Made by a program: the position numbers and the translations under genes | Shown: in pieces, positions 35,837 through 45,939 of the stretch | Numbering within the stretch: the stretch's first letter is position 1 | Layout: each line of letters begins with the position of its first letter | NCBI RefSeq assembly: GCF_024347475.1 | Contig: NZ_AP025488.1 | Span: forward strand, 1,116,001 to 1,180,000 | Direction: 5' to 3' | Length of the DNA stretch: 64,000 nucleotides | DNA from: Vibrio fortis | GTDB taxonomy: Bacteria; Pseudomonadota; Gammaproteobacteria; Enterobacterales; Vibrionaceae | The notes under the pieces: generated by a model | What the model was told of the DNA's origin: nothing | What the model saw: only the letters and a program-made list of their open reading frames with translations | Database searches by the model: none

Positions 35837-36274
35837 ATGTCAGACGCTACAAACAACGAGCAACAAGAAATCGATTTAACCACTATCTCTCCAGAGCTAC
35901 GTCAAGTTATCGAATTTGATGAAGTGCCAAAAGAGATGCACAACATGGTTACTTCTATTCACGAAGTGTCTGAAGAAGCAGTACGCGAAGCGTGGGATAG
36001 TCTTCCAGCAAGCGCACAGAACGTTCTAGACAACTTCGAACAATTCCACGCTCTAATCTCTGTAAGCCAGTCATTTGCTGGTATTAACGTTATGGAAGAG
36101 TTCCCAACTCTTAAACTGCCAGAAGGCATGACTGACGAAGAGAAAGAAGAGTACCGCGCTCAACTTCTTGACCAAGTTCTTCACAACTGTGTGAAAGACA
36201 TGGTTAAACAGATCAAGAAAGCTCGTCGTGATGCAATCTTGAAGCGTGACTTTAAAGAAGTTTTCACTAAATAG
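35837..36274 (+). CDS. DUF3069 family protein
   Basis: A 145-residue acidic, helical cytoplasmic protein. The ATG at 35837 with GAAGAGA upstream is preferred over an in-frame TTG 15 bp earlier. Stretches such as LRQVIEFDEVPKEMHNMVTS and EAWDSLPASAQNVLDNFEQF alternate with charged turns, and the C-terminus is basic (QIKKARRDAILKRDFKEVF). I recognise it as the Vibrio/Shewanella DUF3069 family, which has no known function. It is a single-gene unit with its own terminator; codons look strongly biased, suggesting good expression. Confidence 0.75.
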   Translation: MSDATNNEQQEIDLTTISPELRQVIEFDEVPKEMHNMVTSIHEVSEEAVREAWDSLPASAQNVLDNFEQFHALISVSQSFAGINVMEEFPTLKLPEGMTDEEKEEYRAQLLDQVLHNCVKDMVKQIKKARRDAILKRDFKEVFTK

Positions 36275-36322
36275 TGAGTTCAAGGTTATCTATTAGTAAC
36301 CTTTTGTTCTTTATAAGAAAAT

Positions 36323-36353
36323 AAAAAGCCGCTTCTATTGAGCGGCTTTTTGC
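36323..36353 (+). terminator. Terminator after the DUF3069 gene
   Basis: An 11-bp stem (36323-36333 with 36341-36351) around a 7-nt loop, with a five-T run. Confidence 0.9.
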
Positions 36354-36428
36354 TATCCATCGCAAATGATATGTGAATATATGGTACTAGTGTCACAAGT
36401 TTCTGTGCCACTAGAGACCACTCAACGG

Positions 36429-37535
36429 TTAATGTGTCACGGCTATATCACGTTGCGCCACACTTACCCCTTTAATTTGGGCAAACACACGTTGTCCAAT
36501 TGTTAGGCTCAACTCATCCAGCGCCCATAAAGTGATGGTCGCCCACAAATAACACCCCGCTTCTAACTCAAGCTCTACAGCGACACTCTGCTTGTTGTGG
36601 CCATGCTGCTGTGTTTCTACTCTACGAATAACCGCGGGCAATATATTACGTATGGATGTACTTTGTGGTTGCTCTAATGACAACGATACATCATTGGCGC
36701 GAATCTGAAGCCTGACTGATGCGTCAATCGGATTATCAACTTGTTGAACCCAAAGTGACGTGGTTGCACCTAACGCAAGCTTAGACAGCGCATAGTCATC
36801 GTTATGTTCAACAATTTTCGCTTCAAACAGCGAGCTTTGCTCAGAGAATGATTGCCAAGGTCGCATTGCTCGTGACGCCCATACTTGTTCCGTTTGCCCT
36901 GAAGAGAGCACTTTCCCTTGGTCCAATATCACCAAATAGTTAGAGAGCCTTAGAATTTCATTGAGACTGTGCGTGACATAAACGATAGGGATTTTGACGC
37001 TCTCCGAGAGGTTTTCTAAAAAAGGCATCACTTCACGCTTACGTGGCAAATCTAACGAAGCTAATGGTTCATCCATTAATAAAATACTTGGCTTCGACAA
37101 TAGCGCTCGACCGATTGCGACTCGCTGCTTCTCGCCTCCTGACAACTTAGCAGGATAACGATCCAGTAACGCACGTAGTGAAAGAAGATCGACAACTTGA
37201 TCAAAATGTAACTGGTCAGGCGTTTTAACACCATATTTTAAGTTGCTCGACACTTTCATATGTGGAAACAGACGAGATTCTTGAAACACATAGCCCACTT
37301 TGCGCTGGTGGACCGGCAAGTTAATCCCTTTACTACTATCGAAGAGGGTTTTACCCGATACCTCAATCAGACCACTATCAGGGTTCTTAAGCCCACTTAT
37401 GGCGTTAATCAAAGAGGTTTTACCTGCACCAGAGCGCCCAAATATCGCTGTAATACCTTGGCTAGGTAGAGTCAGATCAACATCAAACTCAGTTTCGCCA
37501 AGCTTTTGCTGATATTTCAGTATCAATTGACTCAC
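36429..37535 (-). CDS. modC: Molybdate ABC transporter ATP-binding protein
   Basis: 368 residues. The ATPase domain (about 1-230) has Walker [10 protein letters not shown], signature [16 protein letters not shown], Walker [13 protein letters not shown] and the switch His in VTHSL. The C-terminal part (about 290-365) is a TOBE/Mop domain that binds molybdate and adjusts transport. The start is GTG in a GTGA overlap with the modB stop, behind a run of six G. It is the last gene of cobQ-modA-modB-modC. No modE regulator gene lies in the window, and no terminator is obvious between 36354 and 36428. Confidence 0.95.
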   Translation of the reverse strand: MSQLILKYQQKLGETEFDVDLTLPSQGITAIFGRSGAGKTSLINAISGLKNPDSGLIEVSGKTLFDSSKGINLPVHQRKVGYVFQESRLFPHMKVSSNLKYGVKTPDQLHFDQVVDLLSLRALLDRYPAKLSGGEKQRVAIGRALLSKPSILLMDEPLASLDLPRKREVMPFLENLSESVKIPIVYVTHSLNEILRLSNYLVILDQGKVLSSGQTEQVWASRAMRPWQSFSEQSSLFEAKIVEHNDDYALSKLALGATTSLWVQQVDNPIDASVRLQIRANDVSLSLEQPQSTSIRNILPAVIRRVETQQHGHNKQSVAVELELEAGCYLWATITLWALDELSLTIGQRVFAQIKGVSVAQRDIAVTH

Positions 37536-38230
37536 TGGTTCCCCCCTAATTTATTGGCCGTCTTGCGATTTAACCACTCAGACAACATGAGAGAACCTAG
37601 AGCAATAGCGATAGAGATTGCACACAGGCGCGCCGCTTCCATTTCTGCCCCAGGGGTTTCGATAAATGTGTACATAGCTAAAGGGATCGTTTGGGTTTCA
37701 CCAGGGATGTTAGATACGAAGCTAATTGTTGCGCCAAACTCACCTAAACTGCGAGCAAATGACAGCATGGTACCAGTGATAATGCCAGGAACCATAAGTG
37801 GAAGGGTTATGGTAAAAAAGACCTTGAGAGGTGAAGCACCCAGCGTTGCCGCCGCTTCTTCTAATTTGCTGTCGACATTCTCTAGACTTAAGCGAATAGA
37901 TCGCACCATCAGCGGTAGCGCAACGACGATACAAGCAAGCGACGCGCCTTTCCAACTGAAACTAAACACCAATCCAAATACATCATTAAGCCAAGAACCA
38001 ATCACACCTTGTCTGCCCATCATTACCAATAGGAGATAACCAATCACAACGGGTGGTAGTACTAAAGGGAGATGGACAAGACTTTCCAGTAAGCCTTTGC
38101 CTATAAACTGTTTCTTCGCGAGCAACCAAGCTAAGGCTATCCCAATTGGGACCAACCAAAGAATGGCAAAGCCCGCAACCTTAAGGCTTAACAGTAAAGC
38201 TTGATATTCGTAATCAGATAAATAAAACAT
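37532..38230 (-). CDS. modB: Molybdate ABC transporter permease
   Basis: A 232-residue inner-membrane permease with about five or six helices, e.g. [20 protein letters not shown]. The ABC-binding EAA loop reads [27 protein letters not shown], and the molybdate family pattern continues with [21 protein letters not shown]. It starts in a TAATG overlap with the modA stop and ends in a GTGA overlap with modC, so the three subunits are translated in a coupled way. Confidence 0.95.
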   Translation of the reverse strand: MFYLSDYEYQALLLSLKVAGFAILWLVPIGIALAWLLAKKQFIGKGLLESLVHLPLVLPPVVIGYLLLVMMGRQGVIGSWLNDVFGLVFSFSWKGASLACIVVALPLMVRSIRLSLENVDSKLEEAAATLGASPLKVFFTITLPLMVPGIITGTMLSFARSLGEFGATISFVSNIPGETQTIPLAMYTFIETPGAEMEAARLCAISIAIALGSLMLSEWLNRKTANKLGGNQ

Positions 38231-38985
38231 TAATGCGTATTAAAACCATAGCGTTCGAGAACTGACTTAGAAAAGTCGCCTTGCATGAAGGTATAAAAAG
38301 CTTGTGTCGAGGCGTTGTCACTCATTTTTGCTACAGGGTAACGTATTGGTGAATGCGACGACTCGGGAAACGTGTCGATAATGGAAACGTCTTTAGATAG
38401 CATTGCATCGGTTTTATAGACGATGCCTAGTCTGGCTTCCTGTCTCTCGACCAACGCAAGTGCCATTCGTACGTTGTTGCTAGGAGCTAAGCGACGGCGC
38501 ACGTCCTCCCATACCCCTAGCGTCTCTAAAGACTCTTTAGCATAGATGCCTGCAGGTACCGACATTGTGTTGCCAACCGCTAGACGTTCATTTACGAGCG
38601 CTTCCTGCCATACTTTTGCATCATCCAGTTTAAATGAAGCATAGTCCGTTTCATGTGAGTTAGGTTGAATCAAAACCAACTCATTTCCTGCCCAATTAGT
38701 GACATTGTCACTTGAAACGTGGCCTCTGTCGATTAAATGTGTCATCCATTTTTGGTTGGCCGCGATAAACACGTCTGCAGGCGCGCCTCTCTCGATCTGG
38801 CGAACCAATGACGATGTGCTCGCGTACACTGGCGTCACATCAATATCATTGTTCTTTTCAAACTCAGAAATCAGTTCATTGACCACATTGGTCATTGAAG
38901 ATGCGGCATAAACCTTAATCGAATCTTGTGCCGATACCTGAAAAGCCAAAAAAGTTAATGCTAACGTCAGCAATCGTTTTTTCAT
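38230..38985 (-). CDS. modA: Molybdate ABC transporter substrate-binding protein
   Basis: Periplasmic molybdate (or tungstate) binding protein, 251 residues from the ATG at 38985, which has GAGAG upstream. An upstream GTG at 39000 is less likely. A signal peptide ends VSAQ (about residue 20). Binding-site segments typical of ModA are YAASSMTNVVNELI, YASTSSLVRQIERGAPADVF and AVGNTMSVPAGIYAKESLE. It lies 19 bp after the cobQ stop on the same strand, so uptake of molybdate seems to be transcribed with a cobamide gene. No molybdenum-cofactor riboswitch is visible. Confidence 0.95.
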   Translation of the reverse strand: MKKRLLTLALTFLAFQVSAQDSIKVYAASSMTNVVNELISEFEKNNDIDVTPVYASTSSLVRQIERGAPADVFIAANQKWMTHLIDRGHVSSDNVTNWAGNELVLIQPNSHETDYASFKLDDAKVWQEALVNERLAVGNTMSVPAGIYAKESLETLGVWEDVRRRLAPSNNVRMALALVERQEARLGIVYKTDAMLSKDVSIIDTFPESSHSPIRYPVAKMSDNASTQAFYTFMQGDFSKSVLERYGFNTH

Positions 38986-39004
38986 CACTCTCTCTTTCAC
39001 GTGA

Positions 39005-40492
39005 TTATTCGTTCATTTTATTTTTGATAGTACTGAATTCAGGCCACAGTAAATCGAGCTTCATGTACTCTTCAATGGCATCAGCGATACGATCAATGCC
39101 TTCTTCTTTTAATGCATGGTGATCAATCGTTGCTACCGTACTTGCACCCGCCCACTCACAGATCGATGATAAAGCGTCACTATTATCAAACAAACCGTGA
39201 AGATAAGTACCGAAGATAGTGTTTTCACTATTTACTGCACCATCAATAGCGCCAGAGTCTAACTGTATAGGCACATCTTTTTCTTTGATTTGAGTCTTAC
39301 CTACATGAATCTCATACCCTTTTACTACAGATGTGGAGCCGTTCAAGGTCAATCGTCCGCTCACATTGGTCAACGTCTTCTGCTGAGTCAAAACCGTTGT
39401 GGTATCCAGTAAGCCCAAACCTGTTGAAGAGCCTGGTTGACCTTCAACGCCGTCTGGATCATCAATAGACTGTCCAAGCATTTGATATCCGCCACAGATA
39501 CCAACGACCTTGCCACCAAGACGCAAGTGACGCTGAAGGTCCTTATCCCAGCCCTGCTCTCGCATGTACTCGAGGTCGGCACGAACTGATTTTGTTCCGG
39601 GCAATATAATTAGGTCGGCTTTATCTAAGCGTTCACCCTTACCTACATAGCGCAAGTCGATGTCTGGGTTTAAACGCAAGGTATCAAAATCGGTATGATT
39701 ACTAATTCTTGTAAATACTGGCACTACAACCTTTAACTTGGCATCACCATCCGACTCTTGCGCTGTTGTAATTGCGTCTTCAGCTTCTAAGTTAAAGCCA
39801 TGTAGATACGGCAAAACGCCAATCACAGGTTTTCCTGTTTTCTCTTCTAACCAATCTAGTCCAGACTCGAGTAGCTTGATGTCACCACGAAATCGGTTGA
39901 TCACAAATCCAACAACACGTTTTTGTTCAGATTCTGACAATAGTGCCAAGGTTCCGTACAGATGAGCAAATACACCACCTCGATCAATATCAGCAATAAT
40001 AATGACAGGAACGTCCGCTTCTTCAGCAAAACCCATATTAGCGATGTCATTTTCACGCAGGTTGATTTCTGCCGGACTGCCCGCACCTTCAATCATCACA
40101 CTCTCATAGTCTGACTGAAGTCGACCGAATGAATCGATCACCGTATTCATAGCGACTTTTTTGTAGTCGTGATAACCGGTGGCTTCCATGTTAGTCAATG
40201 CGCGCCCTTGGAGAATAACCTGTGCACCAGTATCGGAGTTAGGTTTAAGCAATACCGGATTCATGTGAACAGTAGGTTTAACATTACACGCTTGAGCTTG
40301 AACCGCTTGAGCTCGTCCAATCTCGCCACCATCTTCAGTTACTGCGCTATTGAGTGCCATATTTTGCGGTTTAAATGGCGCAACCTTAACGCCGCGTCGA
40401 GCCAATACGCGGCATAAACCTGCCACCAATACACTTTTACCGGCATCTGAAGTTGTACCCTGAACCATCAGGGCCTTAAGTGGTGTTAACAT
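39005..40492 (-). CDS. cobQ: Cobyric acid synthase CobQ
   Basis: An amidotransferase of 495 residues that amidates the b, d, e and g carboxyls of adenosylcobyrinic acid a,c-diamide in cobalamin synthesis. The N-terminal synthetase domain has [20 protein letters not shown] (P-loop) and [22 protein letters not shown]. The C-terminal glutaminase domain has the nucleophile Cys in [14 protein letters not shown] and the His in YLHGLFDN. The start is ATG with GGAAATC upstream. The 196-bp region before it shows none of the conserved blocks of a cobalamin riboswitch. It is the first gene of the cobQ-modABC unit. No other cobalamin gene is in the window. Confidence 0.95.
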   Translation of the reverse strand: MLTPLKALMVQGTTSDAGKSVLVAGLCRVLARRGVKVAPFKPQNMALNSAVTEDGGEIGRAQAVQAQACNVKPTVHMNPVLLKPNSDTGAQVILQGRALTNMEATGYHDYKKVAMNTVIDSFGRLQSDYESVMIEGAGSPAEINLRENDIANMGFAEEADVPVIIIADIDRGGVFAHLYGTLALLSESEQKRVVGFVINRFRGDIKLLESGLDWLEEKTGKPVIGVLPYLHGFNLEAEDAITTAQESDGDAKLKVVVPVFTRISNHTDFDTLRLNPDIDLRYVGKGERLDKADLIILPGTKSVRADLEYMREQGWDKDLQRHLRLGGKVVGICGGYQMLGQSIDDPDGVEGQPGSSTGLGLLDTTTVLTQQKTLTNVSGRLTLNGSTSVVKGYEIHVGKTQIKEKDVPIQLDSGAIDGAVNSENTIFGTYLHGLFDNSDALSSICEWAGASTVATIDHHALKEEGIDRIADAIEEYMKLDLLWPEFSTIKNKMNE

Positions 40493-40688
40493 TGAAACTG
40501 ATTTCCTTGATTCTTAGACGCAAAATAACCACGCTTTTATCTCTATAGTAGCGTTATTGATAATAAGATGCTCATGAAAATGAATGGAAAATGAATACGT
40601 TACTCACGCTGAATTCAAACCCAGTATTGTTTAATAGCCTCATCGAAACAAAACGTTTCAACCAAACATAACCAATGAGGTATTTATT

Positions 40689-41060
40689 ATGAAAAAAGCA
40701 GTCCTAGCAATCGCAGCATCAGTTATTCTTACTCCAGCTATCGCTCTAGCAGATGGCCACAAAGACAACAACGGCGGTATCTCTTACACAGGTCCTGTTG
40801 AATCTACGACTATTGCAACACTGCTTGAAAATACAAGCATGTTCTCTGAACAAGAAGCGATTGTAGATGGCAAAATTGTTCGTCAAGTTCGTAACGACAA
40901 GTTCATCTTTTCAGACGGCCAAAGCGAAATTCAAATTGAGCTAGATGATGATATCAAGTTAGCTCAACCACTGACGGCTGAAACTCAAGTACGTATCTTT
41001 GGTGAGTATGAAGGTGGTAACACACCTGAGATCGAAGTTGACCATATCCAAATTCTATAA
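40689..41060 (+). CDS. YgiW/YdeI-type periplasmic OB-fold (BOF) protein
   Basis: 123 residues with a signal peptide ending ALA (about residue 21). The mature part has the bacterial OB-fold pattern: GPVESTTIATLLENTSMFSEQE, then GKIVRQVRNDKFIFSDGQSEI and a final IEVDHIQIL strand. In E. coli YgiW and YdeI contribute to stress tolerance, and the family is also called NirD/YgiW/YdeI. GAGG lies just before the start, and a hairpin terminator follows. It is a single-gene unit, probably binding an unknown oligosaccharide, peptide or metal in the periplasm. Confidence 0.88.
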   Translation: MKKAVLAIAASVILTPAIALADGHKDNNGGISYTGPVESTTIATLLENTSMFSEQEAIVDGKIVRQVRNDKFIFSDGQSEIQIELDDDIKLAQPLTAETQVRIFGEYEGGNTPEIEVDHIQIL

Positions 41061-41082
41061 TCTCGATCGACTCTAATTAAAA

Positions 41083-41108
41083 TGGCCTGCATATTGCAGG
41101 CTTTTTTG
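41083..41108 (+). terminator. Terminator after the YgiW-type gene
   Basis: GCCTGC (41085-41090) pairs with GCAGGC (41096-41101) across a 5-nt loop and is followed by six T. Confidence 0.85.
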
Positions 41109-41144
41109 TATATACTGCCCTAAATACAAAAAATTGGAGTCACC

Positions 41145-41669
41145 ATGCAGGGTTACGCAAAAAAAACGCTACTTATCGGATTAACTTCGCTGTGTTCATT
41201 TGCCGCATCAGCGAACAATTTCAACTACAACACTTTTGAAATCCGTATGGGAGCAAGCCCAAGTACATTTGGTGGTGAGTTCACGACACTATTTACCCAA
41301 AATGCACACTTTATTGGTCGCGTAGATACTGGTTTCGAAAGTGACTGGGATGCGGCAGGCGGCATCGGCTTCAATGGCCCTATCGGTCAGTTTGCTGACA
41401 TCTACGGTCAGATGCTGCTACACAACATTGAGCGCAATGACGACAACAGCTTTAAAACTGAAGTGAACGTCGGCGTGAAAGCTTGGCTAATGGCAAACAT
41501 TGAAGTTAACGCTCGTCTTGGTCAACTGATCGACAATGATGCCACTAACTCTATTGTTGGCTTCGGTGCGCGTTTCCATTCCACTGACCAGCTATCTGTT
41601 GGTGTCGACATGCGTAACAACGGTACTTACGGCCATCAGGTATTAATGTCAGCGCGATTTGGTTTCTAA
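41145..41669 (+). CDS. Small predicted outer-membrane beta-barrel protein
   Basis: 174 residues with a signal peptide ending ASA (about residue 23). The rest alternates hydrophobic and polar residues in about eight short strands (for example FNYNTFEIRMG, HFIGRVDTGFESDWD, KTEVNVGVKAWLMANIEVNARLG) and ends in Phe (MSARFGF), the usual signal for barrel assembly. GGAG is 6 nt before the ATG. I do not recognise a named family. It is of the size of OmpA/OmpW-type eight-stranded barrels. Function is unknown. Confidence 0.7.
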   Translation: MQGYAKKTLLIGLTSLCSFAASANNFNYNTFEIRMGASPSTFGGEFTTLFTQNAHFIGRVDTGFESDWDAAGGIGFNGPIGQFADIYGQMLLHNIERNDDNSFKTEVNVGVKAWLMANIEVNARLGQLIDNDATNSIVGFGARFHSTDQLSVGVDMRNNGTYGHQVLMSARFGF

Positions 41670-41843
41670 TCACTGCCACACCGCACTATGTTTAACTCAT
41701 TAATTTATTTAGATTTTTGTCACTAAGTTACGAGAAAAACATAGACGATATAAATATTTAACGCCCAATAGATAAAATTGCTTTACCGCAACATGGCGTA
41801 CTGCTAATCTCTCACAAATTTTGCTGATAGATGGAGTACCGTA

Positions 41844-43730
41844 ATGGGTGGTAACAGCATGTCGATAAAAAACAAACTGACTCTGATATTTGTTGTCATC
41901 ATTTTTGCAATGACAATGATTCAAACATACGTCACAGGTAAACAACTGTTAAATGAGACGTACCGTTCAGTGCAACAATATTCGAATACACTAACGACTT
42001 CTAATGTATCGGGTATTGAGAAGTGGATTGAAGGCCGAATTAACGTAGTGAATGCTGCGAAAGACGCCTTCAAATACACAAGCTCACCAGAGAGCTACTT
42101 TACTCAAAGTACTAATGCTGGTCGTTTCCAAATCGCCTATGCAGGTCTTTCTGACGGCCGCTTTTTGCAAGGTGTTGATCTACCAGTTCCAGAAGGCTAT
42201 GACCCACGCACTCGAGACTGGTATAAAACCCCTATGGCTCAAGGTCGCACTGTCGTGACAGAACCATACTTAGACGTTGCAACTAATGAATTGGTTGTGA
42301 CAATCGCCTCTCCCTTTAATACCAATGGATACTCGGGCGTTATTGGCGCTGACTTAAACCTGACTGCGTTGGTCAACGACATTGTTAACGTTGAACAACC
42401 TGGTGTTTATGCATTCCTTGTAGATGGTTCAGGAAAAATTGTTGCTCATAAAGATCGTTCACTGACTCTAAAATCGGTCTCAAACATCTCTAACAACCTG
42501 TCTGCACAAAAGATCAAAGCGATCGCAAGTAGCCCTGAGTTTGAAGAACTGCTTATCGGCGGATCAGAATCTTTCCTTTCTGCACAAAAAGTTCCTCACA
42601 CTGATTGGTATTTCACGATAGTGATTGATAAAACCAAATCTTTCGCATCTTACCGCTCACTACTACGCCAATCTGCAATCTTTGGCATGTTGCAATTGGT
42701 CGTGATCGCCTTCGTCGCAATGTTTGTGATTAAGAAAGCCCTAGCACCGCTAACCACCCTAAGTACAGCAATGGAAGCGCTGTCAAAAGGCAACGGTGAC
42801 CTTACACAACGTATTTCTGTGAACAGTAAAGATGAGATTGGAACGCTGGCGCTACACGTTAATGCCTTTATTGCCAAGCTCCAAGAAATTGTTCGTGACA
42901 TCGCCCATTCGTCTAGTCAACTTAATGAGCAATCTGAGGTAAGTACCAATGTTGCTCGCCAGACGAGCGACGGCTTAGCGGTTCAGCTTCATGAGATTTC
43001 ACAAATCGCGACAGCCGTTCATGAGATGTCTGCAACAGCAGAAGAAGTGGCGAACAATGCTCAGATGACTGCAGATTCAGCAATCAGCTCAACGGAGAAC
43101 TGCGAACAAGGTAAGCGCGTTATCATCCGCAACCAAGACTCAATCACGAGCTTGGCGGAGCAAGTGGAGAATGCATCAGGCATTATTCAGGAACTGGAGA
43201 AGAACGCGTTAGATATTAATGCGATTCTATCGACCATTTCAGACATTGCAGAACAAACTAACCTGCTCGCACTTAACGCGGCAATTGAAGCAGCTCGCGC
43301 TGGCGAACAAGGCCGTGGATTCGCCGTTGTTGCTGATGAGGTCCGTGTACTTTCTCAACGTACTCACAGTTCGACAGATGAGATCCGTGAAATGATCGAA
43401 ACATTGCAGAAAAACAGTGTTTCTGCAGTTGAATCGATGGAACGCAGTCAGAACCTAGCACAATCGAGTGTCGATGATGCAAATAATGCGACAGAAGCGC
43501 TAGAGCAAATTGCTGCGTCAATCCAACAAATCTCGGATATGGCCTCTCACATATCGAATGCGGCCTCCGAACAACGCACAGTAACAGGCGAAGTGAGTAA
43601 GAATATCCAGCTGGTTAATGATGTATCTGACAAGATGTCGACGGAAGCGGATAATTCGCGTCATTTATCTGAAGAACTACGTGGCATCGCGCAGCAGTTA
43701 AATACTCAAGTCCAGCTATTTAAGTACTAA
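41844..43730 (+). CDS. Methyl-accepting chemotaxis protein with dCache-type sensor
   Basis: A 628-residue transducer. The first membrane helix is at about 15-35, and a periplasmic Cache domain (about 40-275) contains [22 protein letters not shown], the segment that usually contacts amino-acid-type ligands. The second helix is at about 285-305, and HAMP (about 306-360) includes [20 protein letters not shown]. The signalling domain's hairpin tip is near [20 protein letters not shown]. The C-terminus lacks an NWETF-type CheR tether. The ATG at 41844 has GGAG 6-7 nt upstream; the ATG at 41859 is an alternative. The ligand is unknown; amino acids are typical for this sensor type. Confidence 0.93.
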   Translation: MGGNSMSIKNKLTLIFVVIIFAMTMIQTYVTGKQLLNETYRSVQQYSNTLTTSNVSGIEKWIEGRINVVNAAKDAFKYTSSPESYFTQSTNAGRFQIAYAGLSDGRFLQGVDLPVPEGYDPRTRDWYKTPMAQGRTVVTEPYLDVATNELVVTIASPFNTNGYSGVIGADLNLTALVNDIVNVEQPGVYAFLVDGSGKIVAHKDRSLTLKSVSNISNNLSAQKIKAIASSPEFEELLIGGSESFLSAQKVPHTDWYFTIVIDKTKSFASYRSLLRQSAIFGMLQLVVIAFVAMFVIKKALAPLTTLSTAMEALSKGNGDLTQRISVNSKDEIGTLALHVNAFIAKLQEIVRDIAHSSSQLNEQSEVSTNVARQTSDGLAVQLHEISQIATAVHEMSATAEEVANNAQMTADSAISSTENCEQGKRVIIRNQDSITSLAEQVENASGIIQELEKNALDINAILSTISDIAEQTNLLALNAAIEAARAGEQGRGFAVVADEVRVLSQRTHSSTDEIREMIETLQKNSVSAVESMERSQNLAQSSVDDANNATEALEQIAASIQQISDMASHISNAASEQRTVTGEVSKNIQLVNDVSDKMSTEADNSRHLSEELRGIAQQLNTQVQLFKY

Positions 43731-43768
43731 TCTAAGTACTAGTTATTTAAGTGCTAACCTAAGTACAA
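43721..43768. repeat. Four copies of a 9-bp direct repeat over the chemoreceptor stop codon
   Basis: TAAGTACTA at 43721 and 43733, TAAGTGCTA at 43748 and TAAGTACAA at 43760: spacings 12, 15 and 12 bp, as if a 27-bp unit had duplicated. The first copy includes the stop codon region. Confidence 0.6.
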
Positions 43769-43780
43769 ACTGCTATAACG

Positions 43781-43820
43781 AAAAAATCCCGATAAGTTCG
43801 ACACTTATCGGGATTTTTGT
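43781..43820. terminator. Bidirectional terminator
   Basis: A 15-bp stem (43783-43797 with 43803-43817) around a 5-nt loop has runs of A and T on both sides. It serves the chemoreceptor gene and the convergent lipoprotein gene. Confidence 0.92.
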
Positions 43821-43859
43821 TTGTATCAATGTTTAGAAGAACTCGTTCAGGCTCAGCTA

Positions 43860-44555
43860 TTATTTCACTTTAGCTTGAACGTATTTCTTGCTTACATCAA
43901 CAACCGCAACATCTCTGAAGAAGCTACGGCCTAGCAATAATGGGTATTTTAGGTGCGTACGATCAGCTAATGTGAATTCCGTTTTATCTTTAAGATCACC
44001 AATTTGAATATTGGCAACGATCACAGCACGACGTTGTGTACCTTCCGCACTAGACTGCTTGATCTTAACCCAGCGCTCTACAGGCAGGCTCACTTCTTTG
44101 CTCTTGATGCCATCGTGTTCAATTTTGAACTTAACCCAGTCTTTTCCATCACGCTCGAATGGGACAATATCAATTGCGCTGATTGAAGAAGTTGTCGCGC
44201 CTGTATCAACACGTGCTCTAAATGACTCTTCTAACCCAGGAACGTATACCCACTCTTCTTCCCCAAGAATCAATTTACCATCAGCGGTTTTGATCATCTT
44301 TTCAGGTTCTTTAGGTGGTACTGGTTTCTTTTCTGGCTCGGCTGGCTTTACAACTTCTTCTGGCTCTTTTTCAGGTTCAGTTGCCGGCTCTTTAGAAGCC
44401 TCACCGTCTTTTTCATCCGCTTTGCTTGAATCGTCAACAACAGGTTGTTCGATTTGTGGTTTCTGCTCTGGCTCGACAGGAACTTGACTCGTCGTAGAAC
44501 AAGCAACAAGGCCACCACTTAACATCAGGGTTATAATTGCTTTCCAATTGTACAT
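43860..44555 (-). CDS. Lipoprotein with retropepsin-like (RimK-associated protease) domain
   Basis: 231 residues. The lipobox LVAC places the lipid Cys at about residue 19. Residues about 25-90 are an unusual Pro/Glu/Lys-rich linker. The C-terminal domain (about 95-230) belongs to the family once called ATP-dependent zinc protease. It has RVDTGATTSSISA, which carries the Asp-Thr-Gly motif of retropepsin-type aspartic proteases, a central RAVIVANIQIG strand, and YPLLLGRSFF. Cytoplasmic members process or partner RimK-like ligases, whereas this one is anchored in the envelope. The substrate is unknown. It is 12 bp downstream of the aminotransferase gene and may share its transcript. Confidence 0.85.
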   Translation of the reverse strand: MYNWKAIITLMLSGGLVACSTTSQVPVEPEQKPQIEQPVVDDSSKADEKDGEASKEPATEPEKEPEEVVKPAEPEKKPVPPKEPEKMIKTADGKLILGEEEWVYVPGLEESFRARVDTGATTSSISAIDIVPFERDGKDWVKFKIEHDGIKSKEVSLPVERWVKIKQSSAEGTQRRAVIVANIQIGDLKDKTEFTLADRTHLKYPLLLGRSFFRDVAVVDVSKKYVQAKVK

Positions 44556-44567
44556 TCAGTCACCATT

Positions 44568-45752
44568 TTATTTTGATACATTAGCGATTGCGTTAGCTAC
44601 ATAAGGAATATGAGACTCTGAAAGACCTGCAATGTTGATGCGACCATCACCAACACCATAAATGCCATACTCTTCACGTAGTTGATTCATTTGAGTTTCT
44701 TTAAAGCCTAGTACAGTAAACATACCTTTATGGCTTTCAATGAAGTCAAAGTGTGACGTGTTATGAGTATTTCGCAATTCATTGCATAATGTTTGGCGAA
44801 GATTTAACAAACGGCCTTGCATCTCACTCAATTCTTGTTTCCAAATACGTGTTAGCTCTTGATTTTGAAGAATAGTTTTAACTAATGCTGCACCGTGATC
44901 TGGCGGCATAGTGTAAGTAGAGCGAGCAAGAGTAAGAAGTTTACCTTTGGCATTACCAACATCTTGGCTATTTTTGCCGACAACAATCGCCGCGCCCGTT
45001 CTCTCACGGTACAAACCGAAGTTTTTCGAGCATGATGTTGTAATTAGCATCTCTTCAACATTGTCAGCCATGAATTGAAGACCTTTCGCATCTTCTTCAA
45101 GACCATCACCAAAACCTTGATAAGCGATATCAACAAATGGAAGGAAACCATTCTTCTGTGAAAGCGCTGTGATTTCTTGCCAAGCTGCAAAATCGATGTC
45201 TGCACCTGTTGGGTTATGACAACATCCATGTAGAAGGACGACATCATTAGGGCCCGCGTGCGACAGCTCTTCAAGCATTCTTGCTGTATCAACCTGTTTT
45301 GTCTCAGGACTAAAGTAAGAGTAGTGTTTAACTTTAAGTCCTGCCGCTTCCATCACTGGTTGATGGTTAACGTAACTTGGATTAGAGATCCAAACCGTAG
45401 TGTCTGGCTGTGCTACCTTCATCAGGTCGCCCAACATACGCAATGCACCACTCGCACCAGGTGTTTGAATTGCGGCTACGCGATCCATTGCTGACGTTCC
45501 TTTCAACAATAGGTCAATCATACTTTGATTAAACTCTTCGCAACCCGCTAGGCCAACGTAAGCTTTGGTTTTTTGATTTTCAACGACAATATCTTGGGCC
45601 ATTGAAACCGCCTTCATAATCGGCGTTTCACCTTGGTTATTGCGGTAAACGCCAATACCTAGGTCGACTTTATTTGGGCGTTCATCGCCACGATAAGCCA
45701 CAGAAAGAGAGAGAATAGGATCTAAAGTTGGTTTTGGTAGATGTGAAAACAT
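44568..45752 (-). CDS. Aromatic amino acid aminotransferase (TyrB/AspC family)
   Basis: A PLP enzyme of 394 residues that transfers amino groups between aromatic or dicarboxylic amino acids and 2-oxoglutarate. The PLP lysine is in TSCSKNFGLYRERTG. Other family marks are VDLGIGVYRNNQG, LHGCCHNPTGAD and RINIAGLS. The ATG at 45752 begins the conserved FSHLPKPTLDPIL. A GTG at 45761, directly after AAGGG, would add three residues. Vibrio genomes usually hold several class I aminotransferases; tyrosine/phenylalanine specificity is likely but not proven by the visible residues. Confidence 0.9.
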   Translation of the reverse strand: MFSHLPKPTLDPILSLSVAYRGDERPNKVDLGIGVYRNNQGETPIMKAVSMAQDIVVENQKTKAYVGLAGCEEFNQSMIDLLLKGTSAMDRVAAIQTPGASGALRMLGDLMKVAQPDTTVWISNPSYVNHQPVMEAAGLKVKHYSYFSPETKQVDTARMLEELSHAGPNDVVLLHGCCHNPTGADIDFAAWQEITALSQKNGFLPFVDIAYQGFGDGLEEDAKGLQFMADNVEEMLITTSCSKNFGLYRERTGAAIVVGKNSQDVGNAKGKLLTLARSTYTMPPDHGAALVKTILQNQELTRIWKQELSEMQGRLLNLRQTLCNELRNTHNTSHFDFIESHKGMFTVLGFKETQMNQLREEYGIYGVGDGRINIAGLSESHIPYVANAIANVSK

Positions 45753-45939
45753 GAAAGTCACAACCCTTTGAAATTCAAGTAATGAGTTTTACGTTAACAT
45801 TATCATAGTCAAATCAGAAACATTTTTTATTAGAAGCGCTTAGTTAGCATAAGTAATCTGATAGTCGTCGATTTATCGCGCAGTTTAGATGTTCAAATAA
45901 TGTGCATACTGTGCGGTTCGACTTCAAATGACTTCTTAT

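Noticed and set aside
40493-40688. Cobalamin riboswitch upstream of cobQ
   Set aside because: None of the conserved B12-box or GCC-rich blocks is visible on the minus strand, and the region is short.
44011-44487. 158-codon open frame antisense to the retropepsin-like lipoprotein gene
   Set aside because: It is a Ser/Gly/Thr-rich mirror of the Pro/Glu-rich stalk codons, with no ribosome site; a shadow frame.
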